DNA of 14,736 nt from the NCBI GenBank assembly GCA_964355115.1, contig CAYHCQ010000088.1, positions 1 to 14,736 on the forward strand. The letters run 5' to 3'. Position 1 is the first letter of the stretch; every line of letters begins with the position of its first letter. The notes under the pieces are model-generated. The model did not search any database. It worked only from the letters and a program-made list of their open reading frames with translations, and was not told where the DNA came from. The DNA comes from JANXZO01 sp964355115 (GTDB lineage: Bacteria; Bacteroidota; Bacteroidia; Bacteroidales; FEN-979). Both the position numbers and the translations under genes were made by a program. Shown here piece after piece: positions 6,415 through 13,874 of this stretch.

Positions 6415-8025
6415 TTATCTGCCGGCATAATCCTTAGCTGCTTTTACAAAACTCACAAACAGCGGATGCGGACGGGCAACGGTACTTTTATATTCAGGGT
6501 GAAACTGTACACCCACAAACCATGGATGACCTTTCAGCTCAATGATTTCGACCAGATTGTCTTTCTCATTGAGGCCAACCGGAATAAAGCCGGCTTTCCG
6601 GTACATATCCAGGTATTCATTATTGAATTCAAACCGGTGACGGTGGCGTTCGGAGATATTCTCCTCCCTGTAAATTTCAAAGACCCTTGAATCCGGGCTG
6701 AGTTTGCATGGATAGGCTCCCAGTCGCATGGTACCACCCAGTCCGGAGATTTTCTTCTGCTCCTCCATCATATCGATGACCGGGTAGGGTGTATTTTTAT
6801 TGAATTCGGTCGAATGCGCTCCGGTCAGGCCGAGCATGTTGCGGCCAAATTCGATCACTGCGCACTGCATTCCCAGGCATATGCCAAAGAAGGGGATATT
6901 TTTCTCCCTGGCAAAGCGGATTGCCGATATCTTTCCTTCGATTCCGCGTTCACCAAAACCCGGTGCAACAAGGATCCCATCGAGTTTTTCAAGTTTTCCG
7001 GCAACATTCGAATCGTCGATAAATTCCGACTGAAATGTCTGAACCCGTACCCGCACTCCATTCATGGCGCCGGCATGGATGAACGACTCATTGATCGACT
7101 TATAAGCATCCTTCAGCTCGACATATTTTCCGACGAGCCCGATATTTACCTCCGACGAAGGATGTTTGAGTGAATAGATGAACTGCTCCCAGTCTGTAAG
7201 ATCGGGTTCCTGATCGCAGGGCATTTTGGTCTTTTTCAGGATCTCCAGGTCAAGGTTTTCCTGCCGCATCAGAATGGGAACATCGTAAATGGTTTCTGCA
7301 TCGATGCATTCGATTACAGAGGTGGGTGATACGTTACAGAAGAGGGCAATTTTATTGCGTAACCCTTCGGTCAGATGTTTTTCGGTTCGGCATACAATAA
7401 TATCCGGTTGAACTCCCGACTCAAGCAAGGTCTTTACTGAGTGCTGGGTAGGTTTTGTTTTTAGCTCCCCGGCAGCGGCAAGGTACGGTACAAGTGTCAG
7501 ATGAACCACGACACAGTTTCGGCCCAGTTCCCAGCGTAACTGACGAACGGCTTCGATGAATGGCAGAGATTCGATGTCGCCCACTGTTCCCCCGATCTCG
7601 GTTATGATGAAATCGTAGTCGCCTCGTGTCGCAAGTAATTTTATCCGGTATTTTATCTCGTCGGTGATGTGTGGGATAACCTGCACCGTTTCACCCAAAA
7701 ATTCGCCTTTCCGTTCCTTGGTTATGACCGACTGGTAAACAACTCCGGTTGTTACATTGTTGGCCTGAGAGGTAGGTACATTCGAGAACCGTTCATAATG
7801 GCCCAGGTCGAGGTCGGTTTCCGCACCATCCTCTGTAACAAAACATTCACCATGTTCGTACGGATTGAGCGTGCCCGGGTCAATATTTATATATGGGTCG
7901 AGCTTCTGGGTAGTTACAGAAAACCCACGGGCAACAAGTAGTTTCGCAATGGAAGCGGAGATAATTCCTTTCCCGAGCGACGAGGTAACACCCCCGGTTA
8001 CGAAAATGTATTTAGTCTTGGACAT
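6415..8025 (-). CDS. pyrG: CTP synthase (glutamine-hydrolysing)
   Basis: Converts UTP, ATP and glutamine to CTP, the last step of pyrimidine nucleotide synthesis, in the cytoplasm. The 536 residues match the full family length. The N-terminal amidoligase domain (1 to about 270) has the P-loop GGVTSSLGKG at 11-20 and the UTP/Mg region QKLDPYINIDPGTLNPYEHG from 40. The class I glutamine amidotransferase domain (about 294-536) has the nucleophile Cys383 in GICLGMQ and the His509/Glu511 pair in VQFHPEYKS. The start ATG follows a promoter-like TAAATTTG by about 28 nt. It is divergent from gap across 139 nt and followed by yidC. All key residues are present and nothing looks abnormal. Confidence 0.98.
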   Translation of the reverse strand: MSKTKYIFVTGGVTSSLGKGIISASIAKLLVARGFSVTTQKLDPYINIDPGTLNPYEHGECFVTEDGAETDLDLGHYERFSNVPTSQANNVTTGVVYQSVITKERKGEFLGETVQVIPHITDEIKYRIKLLATRGDYDFIITEIGGTVGDIESLPFIEAVRQLRWELGRNCVVVHLTLVPYLAAAGELKTKPTQHSVKTLLESGVQPDIIVCRTEKHLTEGLRNKIALFCNVSPTSVIECIDAETIYDVPILMRQENLDLEILKKTKMPCDQEPDLTDWEQFIYSLKHPSSEVNIGLVGKYVELKDAYKSINESFIHAGAMNGVRVRVQTFQSEFIDDSNVAGKLEKLDGILVAPGFGERGIEGKISAIRFAREKNIPFFGICLGMQCAVIEFGRNMLGLTGAHSTEFNKNTPYPVIDMMEEQKKISGLGGTMRLGAYPCKLSPDSRVFEIYREENISERHRHRFEFNNEYLDMYRKAGFIPVGLNEKDNLVEIIELKGHPWFVGVQFHPEYKSTVARPHPLFVSFVKAAKDYAGR

Positions 8026-8053
8026 GTGAATTAAACGTGGTTTACGGTTCCGG

Positions 8054-8061
8054 CAAATTTA
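8054..8061 (-). promoter_or_regulatory. Bacteroidota -7 promoter element (TAAATTTG) for pyrG
   Basis: TAAATTTG on the minus strand fits TAnnTTTG and lies 28 nt before the pyrG ATG, giving a short leader. The upstream DNA is AT-rich, with no obvious -33 TTTG at the usual spacing. Confidence 0.5.
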
Positions 8062-8091
8062 AGGGAATAATTTAAATTTTTCACGACACTT

Positions 8092-8121
8092 TTTGACCTG
8101 TCGGATAATTACGTAATTTTG
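8092..8121 (+). promoter_or_regulatory. promoter for gap operon: TTTG, 18 nt, TAATTTTG
   Basis: This is the most complete promoter in the window. A -33 box TTTG lies at 8092-8095, then 18 nt, then TAATTTTG at 8114-8121, matching the Bacteroidota primary sigma consensus. Transcription should begin near 8128, leaving an AT-rich leader of about 37 nt before the gap ATG at 8165. It is back-to-back with the pyrG promoter. Confidence 0.65.
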
Positions 8122-8164
8122 AACCCTTATTCAGATCGCGTAAATTAAAAACATATAAATAATC

Positions 8165-9169
8165 ATGGGAACAATAAAAGTTGGGATTAATGGATTTGGA
8201 CGGATCGGACGTCTTACATTCCGTGCATTGCTGAATAAAAGTAACGTCGAGGTTGTTGCCTTCAACGATCTAACCGATGCCAAAACTTTAGCACATTTGT
8301 TGAAATACGATTCTGTTCATGGAAAATTTCCCGGTGAGATCGCCGTTGAGGGTGATTTCCTGGTTGTAAACGGAAATAAAATCAGGGTTCTGGCAGAACG
8401 AGATCCTGCGAATCTGCCATGGGGAGCGCTCGGTGTTGAGATCGTGCTTGAATGTACCGGAATTTTCCGCACCCGCGAAAAGCTTACAAAACATCTCACA
8501 GCCGGAGCTAAGAAAGTTATTCTCTCGGTGCCTGCCGACAATAAGGAAGATGTGGATGCCACGATCGTACTCGGTGTGAACGATAACACACTTACCCCAG
8601 ACATGAAGCTGATTTCCAATGCTTCCTGCACAACAAACTGCCTTGCACCCATTGCCAAGGTACTTAACGACAGCTTTGGGCTTAAGAAAGGCCTGATGAA
8701 TACGATTCACAGCTACACCAACGACCAGATCATCCTTGATGCACCGCACAAAGATCTCCGCAGAGCCCGTGCTGCTGCCGTTTCCATCATTCCTACCAAG
8801 ACCGGTGCTGCGAAAGCCATCGGTTTGGTAATACCTGAACTGGAAGGAAAAATGGACGGTTTTGCCGTTCGTGTTCCGACCCCCGACGGCTCACTGGTTG
8901 ACCTCACCTGCGAACTTACGCGTGAGGTAACCAAGGATGAGATCCACGCTGCCATGAAAGCTGCTGCCGACGGACCGATGAAGGGAATTCTTGAGTACCT
9001 CGATGAACCCCTTGTCAGCTGCGACATCATTGGCAACCCCCATTCCTCCATCTTCGATTCAGGGCTCACCAAAGTACTTGGTGGTAACCTGGTAAAAGTA
9101 ATCAGCTGGTACGACAACGAGAACGGGTATTCAAACCGTCTTGCCGACCTGGTAATAAAAATGGGATAA
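8165..9169 (+). CDS. gapA: glyceraldehyde-3-phosphate dehydrogenase, type I
   Basis: Oxidises and phosphorylates glyceraldehyde-3-phosphate to 1,3-bisphosphoglycerate in glycolysis; also runs in reverse. The 334-residue protein has the Rossmann motif INGFGRIGRL (8-17) and an acidic residue after the second strand (Asp35 in FNDLTD), typical of NAD-preferring enzymes and absent from NADP-preferring GapB. The catalytic Cys155 is in SNASCTTNCLAP, and the partner His182 is in IHSYTNDQ. The phosphate-binding region includes SIIPTKTGAAKAIG, and the ending is SWYDNENGYSNRLADLV. It has a strong promoter upstream. The stop is followed after 1 nt by the TTG start of a hybrid kinase gene, and no terminator lies between them, so cotranscription is likely. 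Confidence 0.97.
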   Translation: MGTIKVGINGFGRIGRLTFRALLNKSNVEVVAFNDLTDAKTLAHLLKYDSVHGKFPGEIAVEGDFLVVNGNKIRVLAERDPANLPWGALGVEIVLECTGIFRTREKLTKHLTAGAKKVILSVPADNKEDVDATIVLGVNDNTLTPDMKLISNASCTTNCLAPIAKVLNDSFGLKKGLMNTIHSYTNDQIILDAPHKDLRRARAAAVSIIPTKTGAAKAIGLVIPELEGKMDGFAVRVPTPDGSLVDLTCELTREVTKDEIHAAMKAAADGPMKGILEYLDEPLVSCDIIGNPHSSIFDSGLTKVLGGNLVKVISWYDNENGYSNRLADLVIKMG

Positions 9170-9170
9170 G

Positions 9171-10430
9171 TTGAGCCATTTCTTCCACCACGGAGAAACC
9201 GAGGGCTACATCATGGTCGTTGAAGATTCAACGATCCAGGCGACCATGATAAAGGGCTTGCTTAAGGAACATGGTTTCTCAGTAAAAGTTTTCGGTGAAG
9301 GTGGTTCTGCTTACAAAGCCGCCTTGGAAAATCCGCCCATCCTGATTGTCAGCGACGTGCTGATGCCCGGGATGGATGGTTTTGAGTTTTGCGAAAAATT
9401 AAAGTCAACCCAGGCACTCCAGGATATTCCCGTAATTCTTCTGACAGCGCTCCAGGACCCCCTGGATATAATTCACGGACTGAAATCAGGAGCCAATAAC
9501 TTCATTACCAAGCCATTTGAGGCCAAGTACCTGATGTCGCGGGTCAACTATCTTCTTGCCAACCGCGAACTTCGAAGTGCGGGCAATACCGACATGGTTC
9601 TTGAGATCATGTTCAAGGGAAACAAATATGCGATCAATTCGGAACGCAAACAGATTCTCGACCTGCTCCTTTCCGTTTATGAGAGCTCAATTGAGCAGAA
9701 CAAGACCCTGCTCGAAACCCAGAAACAGCTCAGGGATGCCAACGAGCACCTGGCAAGTGCAAACCGCGACCTGGAAGCCTTTTCATACACCATTTCGCAC
9801 GACCTGAGAACCCCGCTGAATCATATCAGTGTCAGCGCTCAGCTGATCAGAGAGAGGCATGAGGAGCGGTTTGATGAAGAGGATAAATCCTACCTCAACA
9901 CCATCCTGTCAACCGTTAAATCGATGACCGACATGATCCAGGATCTCCTCAGGTTTTCACGTTCAGGAAACATCAAAAACGATCCCCAGATGGTTGACCT
10001 TACCGACATGACCAAGGAGGTTACAGACTGGATCAGGCAGGAGGAACCCGAAAGAAAGGTTCAATTCCGCATTGAAGAGGGCATGCTGGTAAAGGGTGAC
10101 AGCAGCCTGCTGACGGTAGTAATGAAAAACCTTATCGGCAATGCCTGGAAATACACATCGCGTATCCCCTGTGCGGAAATCACGGTAGGCACCGACAGAA
10201 AAGACGACAGGCTGGTGGTTTTTGTCAGGGACAATGGCGCCGGGTTCGATCCCGTACGCGGGTGGAACCTATTCACCCCATTTGTGCGGCTTCATTCGCA
10301 GGACGACTTCCCCGGCCATGGCGTCGGTCTTGCTACTGTGCGCAGGATCATTGAAAGACACGGAGGCCGGATCTGGGCCGACAGTAAAGTAGGAAAAGGG
10401 GCCACATTTTACTTCTCCCTTCCTTCATAA
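9171..10430 (+). CDS. response regulator-histidine kinase hybrid (REC-HisKA-HATPase), cytoplasmic
   Basis: A soluble signalling protein of 419 residues with no membrane segment. The N-terminal receiver domain (about 12-130) has the acid pair Glu18/Asp19, the phospho-acceptor Asp62 in SDVLMPGMDG, Thr92 and Lys114. A helical linker (about 140-200) leads to HisKA with His210 in SYTISHDLRTPLNHI. The HATPase has an N box around Asn320/Asn324, DNGAGFD (354-360) and GHGVGLA (382-388). Input must reach the receiver from another kinase or the linker; no DNA-binding output is present. Start: an in-frame stop lies at 9156-9158, and the only standard start before the receiver's first strand is TTG 9171. 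ATG 9213 (Met15) would cut that strand (YIMVVED). It is 1 nt after gap and 12 nt before arfB, so it is probably translated by coupling. The signal it senses is unknown. Confidence 0.92.
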   Translation: MSHFFHHGETEGYIMVVEDSTIQATMIKGLLKEHGFSVKVFGEGGSAYKAALENPPILIVSDVLMPGMDGFEFCEKLKSTQALQDIPVILLTALQDPLDIIHGLKSGANNFITKPFEAKYLMSRVNYLLANRELRSAGNTDMVLEIMFKGNKYAINSERKQILDLLLSVYESSIEQNKTLLETQKQLRDANEHLASANRDLEAFSYTISHDLRTPLNHISVSAQLIRERHEERFDEEDKSYLNTILSTVKSMTDMIQDLLRFSRSGNIKNDPQMVDLTDMTKEVTDWIRQEEPERKVQFRIEEGMLVKGDSSLLTVVMKNLIGNAWKYTSRIPCAEITVGTDRKDDRLVVFVRDNGAGFDPVRGWNLFTPFVRLHSQDDFPGHGVGLATVRRIIERHGGRIWADSKVGKGATFYFSLPS

Positions 10431-10442
10431 ACACAACTTTTA

Positions 10443-10859
10443 ATGGAATTACCTGATATTCTGCAGAACAGGGATTTCGGCCCCGAATTCACCGTTTCAG
10501 CATCGCGGAGCAGCGGCCCCGGCGGGCAGAATGTGAATAAGGTAAGTACAAAGGTGGAACTCCGGTTTGATGTAATAAATTCTCAGCTGCTTACCGAAGA
10601 AGAGAAGCAAATCCTTTCGGAAAAATTAGCGAACCGGATTAACTCTGAAGGCATCCTGCGCCTTGTTTCCCAGAGTGAGCGCACTCAGCCAGGGAACCGG
10701 GACAATGTAATTAAAAAATTCTACGACCTTCTCAGGAAAGCGCTTACCCCGCGAAAAAAACGAAAACCAACCCGGCCATCCAAAGCCTCCAGAGAGAAAC
10801 GTCTGGAAGAAAAACGGGAACTCTCTGAAAAGAAAACAATGCGCAAATCGGTCAAATAG
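10443..10859 (+). CDS. arfB: ribosome-rescue peptidyl-tRNA hydrolase ArfB (YaeJ)
   Basis: A codon-independent release factor that hydrolyses peptidyl-tRNA on ribosomes stalled at mRNA ends. At 138 residues it has the catalytic GGQ at 27-29 in SSGPGGQNVNKVSTKVEL. It lacks the codon-recognition domain of RF1/RF2, and ends in a long basic tail (about 100-138, with RKKRKPTRP and many Lys/Arg) that in known ArfB enters the empty mRNA channel. Start is ATG 10443, 12 nt after the kinase stop, so it is the third gene of the gap-kinase-arfB run. Length and motif order are typical. Confidence 0.94.
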   Translation: MELPDILQNRDFGPEFTVSASRSSGPGGQNVNKVSTKVELRFDVINSQLLTEEEKQILSEKLANRINSEGILRLVSQSERTQPGNRDNVIKKFYDLLRKALTPRKKRKPTRPSKASREKRLEEKRELSEKKTMRKSVK

Positions 10860-10895
10860 AAGGTTAACAAATTGATTTTCAAATTATAATTTTCA

Positions 10896-10931
10896 ATTAT
10901 CCATTATCCATTATCAATTATCCATTAATCC
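10896..10931. repeat. 7-bp tandem repeat (ATTATCC-like, about 5 units) upstream of helicase promoter
   Basis: Units ATTATCC, ATTATCC, ATTATCA, ATTATCC and an 8-nt ATTAATCC run head to tail, preceded by related AT-rich sequence from about 10873. The run ends 4 nt before the -7 element TATCTTTG, so it fills the region where RNA polymerase would bind. Similar AT-rich repeats are frequent between genes of Bacteroidota in my recollection. Confidence 0.7.
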
Positions 10932-10935
10932 ATCG

Positions 10936-10943
10936 TATCTTTG
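10936..10943 (+). promoter_or_regulatory. Bacteroidota -7 promoter element (TATCTTTG) for the DEAD-box helicase
   Basis: TATCTTTGC is a classic form of TAnnTTTG. Transcription from about 10950 would give a leader of roughly 107 nt before ATG 11058, the longest in the window. CAGT/ACTG with flanking TTT/AAA (10956-10981, one bulge) could form a hairpin at the very 5' end. No -33 TTTG is visible because the tandem repeat fills that position. Confidence 0.6.
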
Positions 10944-11057
10944 CCGCAATATTAACAGTGTTTCCCGGACTTATCAAACTGATTCCTAATTTCCTGCCTG
11001 TCACATCGCGTGGCGTTAGATCACCGGAGATCCCGAAAGCACCTAATTTAAATTTCC

Positions 11058-12818
11058 ATGATAACATTTGAAGAATTGGGCATCCGCCAGGATATCGTGC
11101 GCGCCCTCACCGAACTCGGTTTTGAATCCCCGATGCCGGTTCAGGAAAAGGTAATCCCATTGCTGCTCGGCCCCAAGACCGACATTGTAGCACTTGCCCA
11201 GACGGGAACAGGAAAGACTGCTGCCTATGGTTTACCACTCATTCAGCAGGCCGATACCCAGATCACCAACCCCCAGGCACTGATCCTTTGTCCGACCCGC
11301 GAACTCTGCCTCCAGATCACCGGCGACCTCAATGATTTTGCGAAATTCACCGACGACGTGAAGGTGTTGCCTGTTTATGGCGGAAGTAGCATGGAGATCC
11401 AGATCAAGGCCCTCAGGAGAGGTGTTCAGATCGTGGTAGCTACACCGGGACGGCTTCTCGACCTGATGCGCCGGAAGGCCATCCGGCTGAGCGAGGTCAA
11501 ATCAATTGTACTGGATGAAGCGGATGAGATGCTGAACATGGGTTTTCTCGACAGCATCAATGATATTCTTGCTGAGGTTCCGGAAGACCGGAATACCCTT
11601 CTTTTTTCGGCAACCATGCCCAATGAGGTAGCCATTATTGCCAGAAAATACATGCGCAACCCGGCTGAAATAACCATTGGAAGCAAGAATGCCGGTGCCG
11701 AGAACATCAAACATGTCTACTTTACTGTACATGCCAAGGATAAGTACATTGCACTGAAACGGATCGTGGATTATTACCCGTCGATTTATGGAATTGTATT
11801 CTGCCGTACCCGGATCGACACACAAGAGATCGCCGACAAGCTGATCCACGATGGTTACAATGCCGAGGCGCTGCATGGGGACCTATCGCAGGGCCAGCGC
11901 GACCTGGTGATGCAGAAATTCCGCATCCGTCATGTCAAGCTGCTTGTTGCTACCGACGTCGCAGCCCGGGGTATCGATGTGGATGATCTCACACACATCA
12001 TAAATTACAACCTTCCCGACGATATACAGGCATACACCCACCGAAGCGGCCGCACAGGACGCGCGGGAAAAGCCGGCACCTCCATTGCCATCATCAACAC
12101 CAAGGAGAAACACCTGATCAAACAGATCGAGAAGAAGATCAATAAACAGTTTGTTGCTGCAAAGGTTCCGGGAGGCCGAGAAATCTGTGAAAAACAGCTC
12201 TTCAACATGATCAGCAAAATGGAGAATGTGGAGATTGAACATGCAGAGATCGACCCATTTTTGCCCAGCATCTACCGAAAACTTGAGTGGCTTGAAAAGG
12301 AAGACATCATAAAGCGGTTCGTGGCCCTGGAGTTTAACCGGTTTCTTGAATATTACAGGAATGCCAAAGACATCAATGTAAGTGAAGAGAAAGGACGCGA
12401 CAAAACTGGTGCCGACCGCTCCCAACGCCGCGATGAGCCCGGTTTTGTACCCTTATATATCAATGTGGGCAAGGTTGACGGGTTATACCCCGCAACCCTC
12501 ATAGAACTCATCAACGCGAATACCCATGGCCGCAGGGTCCGTATCGGGAATATTGAGCTTTCGAAGAAAAGCGCAATTTTCGAAATAGAGGCTGAGGCTG
12601 CAGCCGGGCTGATCGCTGAGTTGAAGGATCTGGACTTCAGGGATATTCCGCTGGTGGTCGATTATGCCAAGGATCATACATCAGCTGAGAGAGGCGCGGA
12701 CCACGAATTTGGCGGCGGGAAAAAATTCAAGAGCGGGAAACCCTATAAAGGCAAAAAGGATTTTTCGGGAGGAAAAGATTTCGCAAAGTCGAAAAAGAAA
12801 AAGGCAAGAAAGCCCTAA
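11058..12818 (+). CDS. deaD: DEAD-box ATP-dependent RNA helicase with DbpA-type RNA-binding domain
   Basis: Unwinds RNA duplexes using ATP, with likely roles in ribosome assembly, mRNA turnover and cold growth. In its 586 residues, motifs are all present in order: Q motif (FEELGI to Gln29), Walker A AQTGTGKT (47-54), PTREL (79-83), TPGRLLDLM (129-137), DEAD (153-156), SAT (184-186), IVFCRTRID (246-254), VATDVAARGIDV (298-308) and HRSGRTGRAG (328-337). After a helical region (about 370-440), residues 463-537 match the DbpA/CsdA C-terminal RRM-like domain (FVPLYINVGKVDGLYPATL). A Gly/Lys/Phe-rich tail (about 545-586) would add non-specific RNA binding. The architecture is nearest DeaD/CsdA and DbpA; which of the two it replaces cannot be told. 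It has its own promoter and long leader; the next gene begins 45 nt after the stop. Confidence 0.95.
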   Translation: MITFEELGIRQDIVRALTELGFESPMPVQEKVIPLLLGPKTDIVALAQTGTGKTAAYGLPLIQQADTQITNPQALILCPTRELCLQITGDLNDFAKFTDDVKVLPVYGGSSMEIQIKALRRGVQIVVATPGRLLDLMRRKAIRLSEVKSIVLDEADEMLNMGFLDSINDILAEVPEDRNTLLFSATMPNEVAIIARKYMRNPAEITIGSKNAGAENIKHVYFTVHAKDKYIALKRIVDYYPSIYGIVFCRTRIDTQEIADKLIHDGYNAEALHGDLSQGQRDLVMQKFRIRHVKLLVATDVAARGIDVDDLTHIINYNLPDDIQAYTHRSGRTGRAGKAGTSIAIINTKEKHLIKQIEKKINKQFVAAKVPGGREICEKQLFNMISKMENVEIEHAEIDPFLPSIYRKLEWLEKEDIIKRFVALEFNRFLEYYRNAKDINVSEEKGRDKTGADRSQRRDEPGFVPLYINVGKVDGLYPATLIELINANTHGRRVRIGNIELSKKSAIFEIEAEAAAGLIAELKDLDFRDIPLVVDYAKDHTSAERGADHEFGGGKKFKSGKPYKGKKDFSGGKDFAKSKKKKARKP

Positions 12819-12834
12819 TTTGGTTCTGATTTGT

Positions 12835-12842
12835 TAAGTTTG
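12835..12842 (+). promoter_or_regulatory. Bacteroidota -7 promoter element (TAAGTTTG) for the right-edge gene pair
   Basis: TAAGTTTG fits TAnnTTTG just after the helicase stop and predicts transcription from about 12849. That leaves a leader of about 15 nt with a purine-rich ribosome-binding site AAGAGGA (12854-12860) before ATG 12864. It argues against the earlier in-frame TTG at 12831, which would lie upstream of the transcript. Confidence 0.5.
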
Positions 12843-12863
12843 CAGCCTAAACTAAGAGGAACT

Positions 12864-13874
12864 ATGCTCAAAAAGCTCATTGCCAGGCAGATGGTGAAGC
12901 GTACCAAAAGCCGCCAATTTCCTGTTGACTATCTCGAGCGAAAACACGTCGACCAGAATGAACCCTACCCGAACGATAGCTCTTATTTCTATGGCGGCGA
13001 CAAGGAGGGAAATGCCTTCATCACCAGGATGGCATTCCGCGAGCCAAAGCGCCTGAATGAGTTCTGGTTTGACTTCTTTTTAACCGGTATGGGCTATTTC
13101 GGGTTGAAAAGTTCACCCGGACCCGAAGGTGAAGGCTTTCAGCAGGGGGGTCTGAAGTGGGAGCCAATCGAGACGGGAAAGATCTGGCGTGTAACCTATG
13201 AAGGCAACGTGATGGATACAGATGGGAAGCCCCACCGCTGCATCACCAACCTCGTTTTTACCGGCGACAACCCCGTTTATGATTTTGCAAAAAGTTCCGA
13301 TCAGAAGATGATTGCCAATGCAATCGCAGCCGAAAAGTGGAACAGGGAATTTTTCTTCAACCTGAAAGATTCACACCAGGTTCACTACGAGCAGACCGGT
13401 ACATTCAAGGGTACCATTGTACTCGACGGAAAAACACACAATCTCAGCATGATGGCCTCGCGCGACCACTCCTTTGGCTCCCGCAACTGGCTCACCTGGG
13501 ATCGCCACTACTGGATCACCGGCATCTCCGATAACGGGTTTCACTGGACCGTCACCACCATCAAATGGCAATGGCTTGGGCGCCTCACCGCTGGTTTTAT
13601 CACCGCACCCGACGGCACCACCGATGCCATTGTGGAATGCACCGACCTTGAGACTGTTTCAAAGGAACAATTACTGCCCGACCACGGGTTCATCGACATC
13701 CTTACGCGCAGCGGAAAAAACCACAAGCTTGAGTTCTGGCGCAATGGCGAATTCCCCTACCTGCATGATGGGAAGTATATGATGAAGGAGGGGATCGGAT
13801 CGTACAAATTCAACGGAGTTGACGGACTTGGAATGGTTGAGTTCGGTTTTCATGCTGACATGTACAAGGTTTGA
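12864..13874 (+). CDS. uncharacterised protein with RDHSFGSRNW motif, possible lipocalin-like/CrtC-fold partner of downstream ATP-grasp enzyme
   Basis: Function unknown. The 336-residue product (from ATG 12864) has no signal peptide or membrane segment, so it is probably cytoplasmic. It is rich in aromatic residues and short strands, as in beta-barrels that hold hydrophobic ligands. The strongest landmark is RDHSFGSRNW at 200-209, followed by WDRHYWITGISDNGFHW. Upstream is HYEQTGTFKGTI, and the end has GLGMVEFGF. As I recall, this RDHS.G.R.W pattern belongs to uncharacterised domains (DUF7064/DUF7065 type) related in fold to hydroxyneurosporene synthase CrtC and AttH; that assignment is inference from memory. 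The start is supported by AAGAGGA four bases upstream and by a promoter match. Its stop overlaps the TTG start of the next gene (TTGA), so the two products are probably made together and may act on one substrate. Confidence 0.8.
   Translation: MLKKLIARQMVKRTKSRQFPVDYLERKHVDQNEPYPNDSSYFYGGDKEGNAFITRMAFREPKRLNEFWFDFFLTGMGYFGLKSSPGPEGEGFQQGGLKWEPIETGKIWRVTYEGNVMDTDGKPHRCITNLVFTGDNPVYDFAKSSDQKMIANAIAAEKWNREFFFNLKDSHQVHYEQTGTFKGTIVLDGKTHNLSMMASRDHSFGSRNWLTWDRHYWITGISDNGFHWTVTTIKWQWLGRLTAGFITAPDGTTDAIVECTDLETVSKEQLLPDHGFIDILTRSGKNHKLEFWRNGEFPYLHDGKYMMKEGIGSYKFNGVDGLGMVEFGFHADMYKV

Noticed and set aside
8288..9117. Several antisense open frames over gap (up to 153 codons)
   Set aside because: Gap is complete and highly conserved here, and the antisense frames show no recognisable protein features.
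9213..9215. ATG 9213 as the start of the hybrid kinase
   Set aside because: It would remove part of the first beta strand of the receiver (YIMVVED), so TTG 9171 is preferred.
10443..10859. Fragment of RF1 or RF2 instead of ArfB
   Set aside because: The GGQ is near the N-terminus at the normal ArfB position, and the full length of 138 with a basic tail fits ArfB, not a broken release factor.
10873..10935. Possible CRISPR array in the AT-rich repeat
   Set aside because: Units are 7 bp, head to tail, with no spacers of unique sequence and no cas genes nearby.
11883..12425. 180-codon open frame opposite the RNA helicase
   Set aside because: It runs antisense through conserved helicase motifs V and VI and beyond, with unlikely composition (Cys/Phe/Leu-rich); shadow of the real gene.
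12831..12863. Earlier in-frame TTG start for the RDHSFG-motif gene
   Set aside because: It overlaps the TAAGTTTG promoter element, while ATG 12864 has a purine-rich ribosome-binding site in front.
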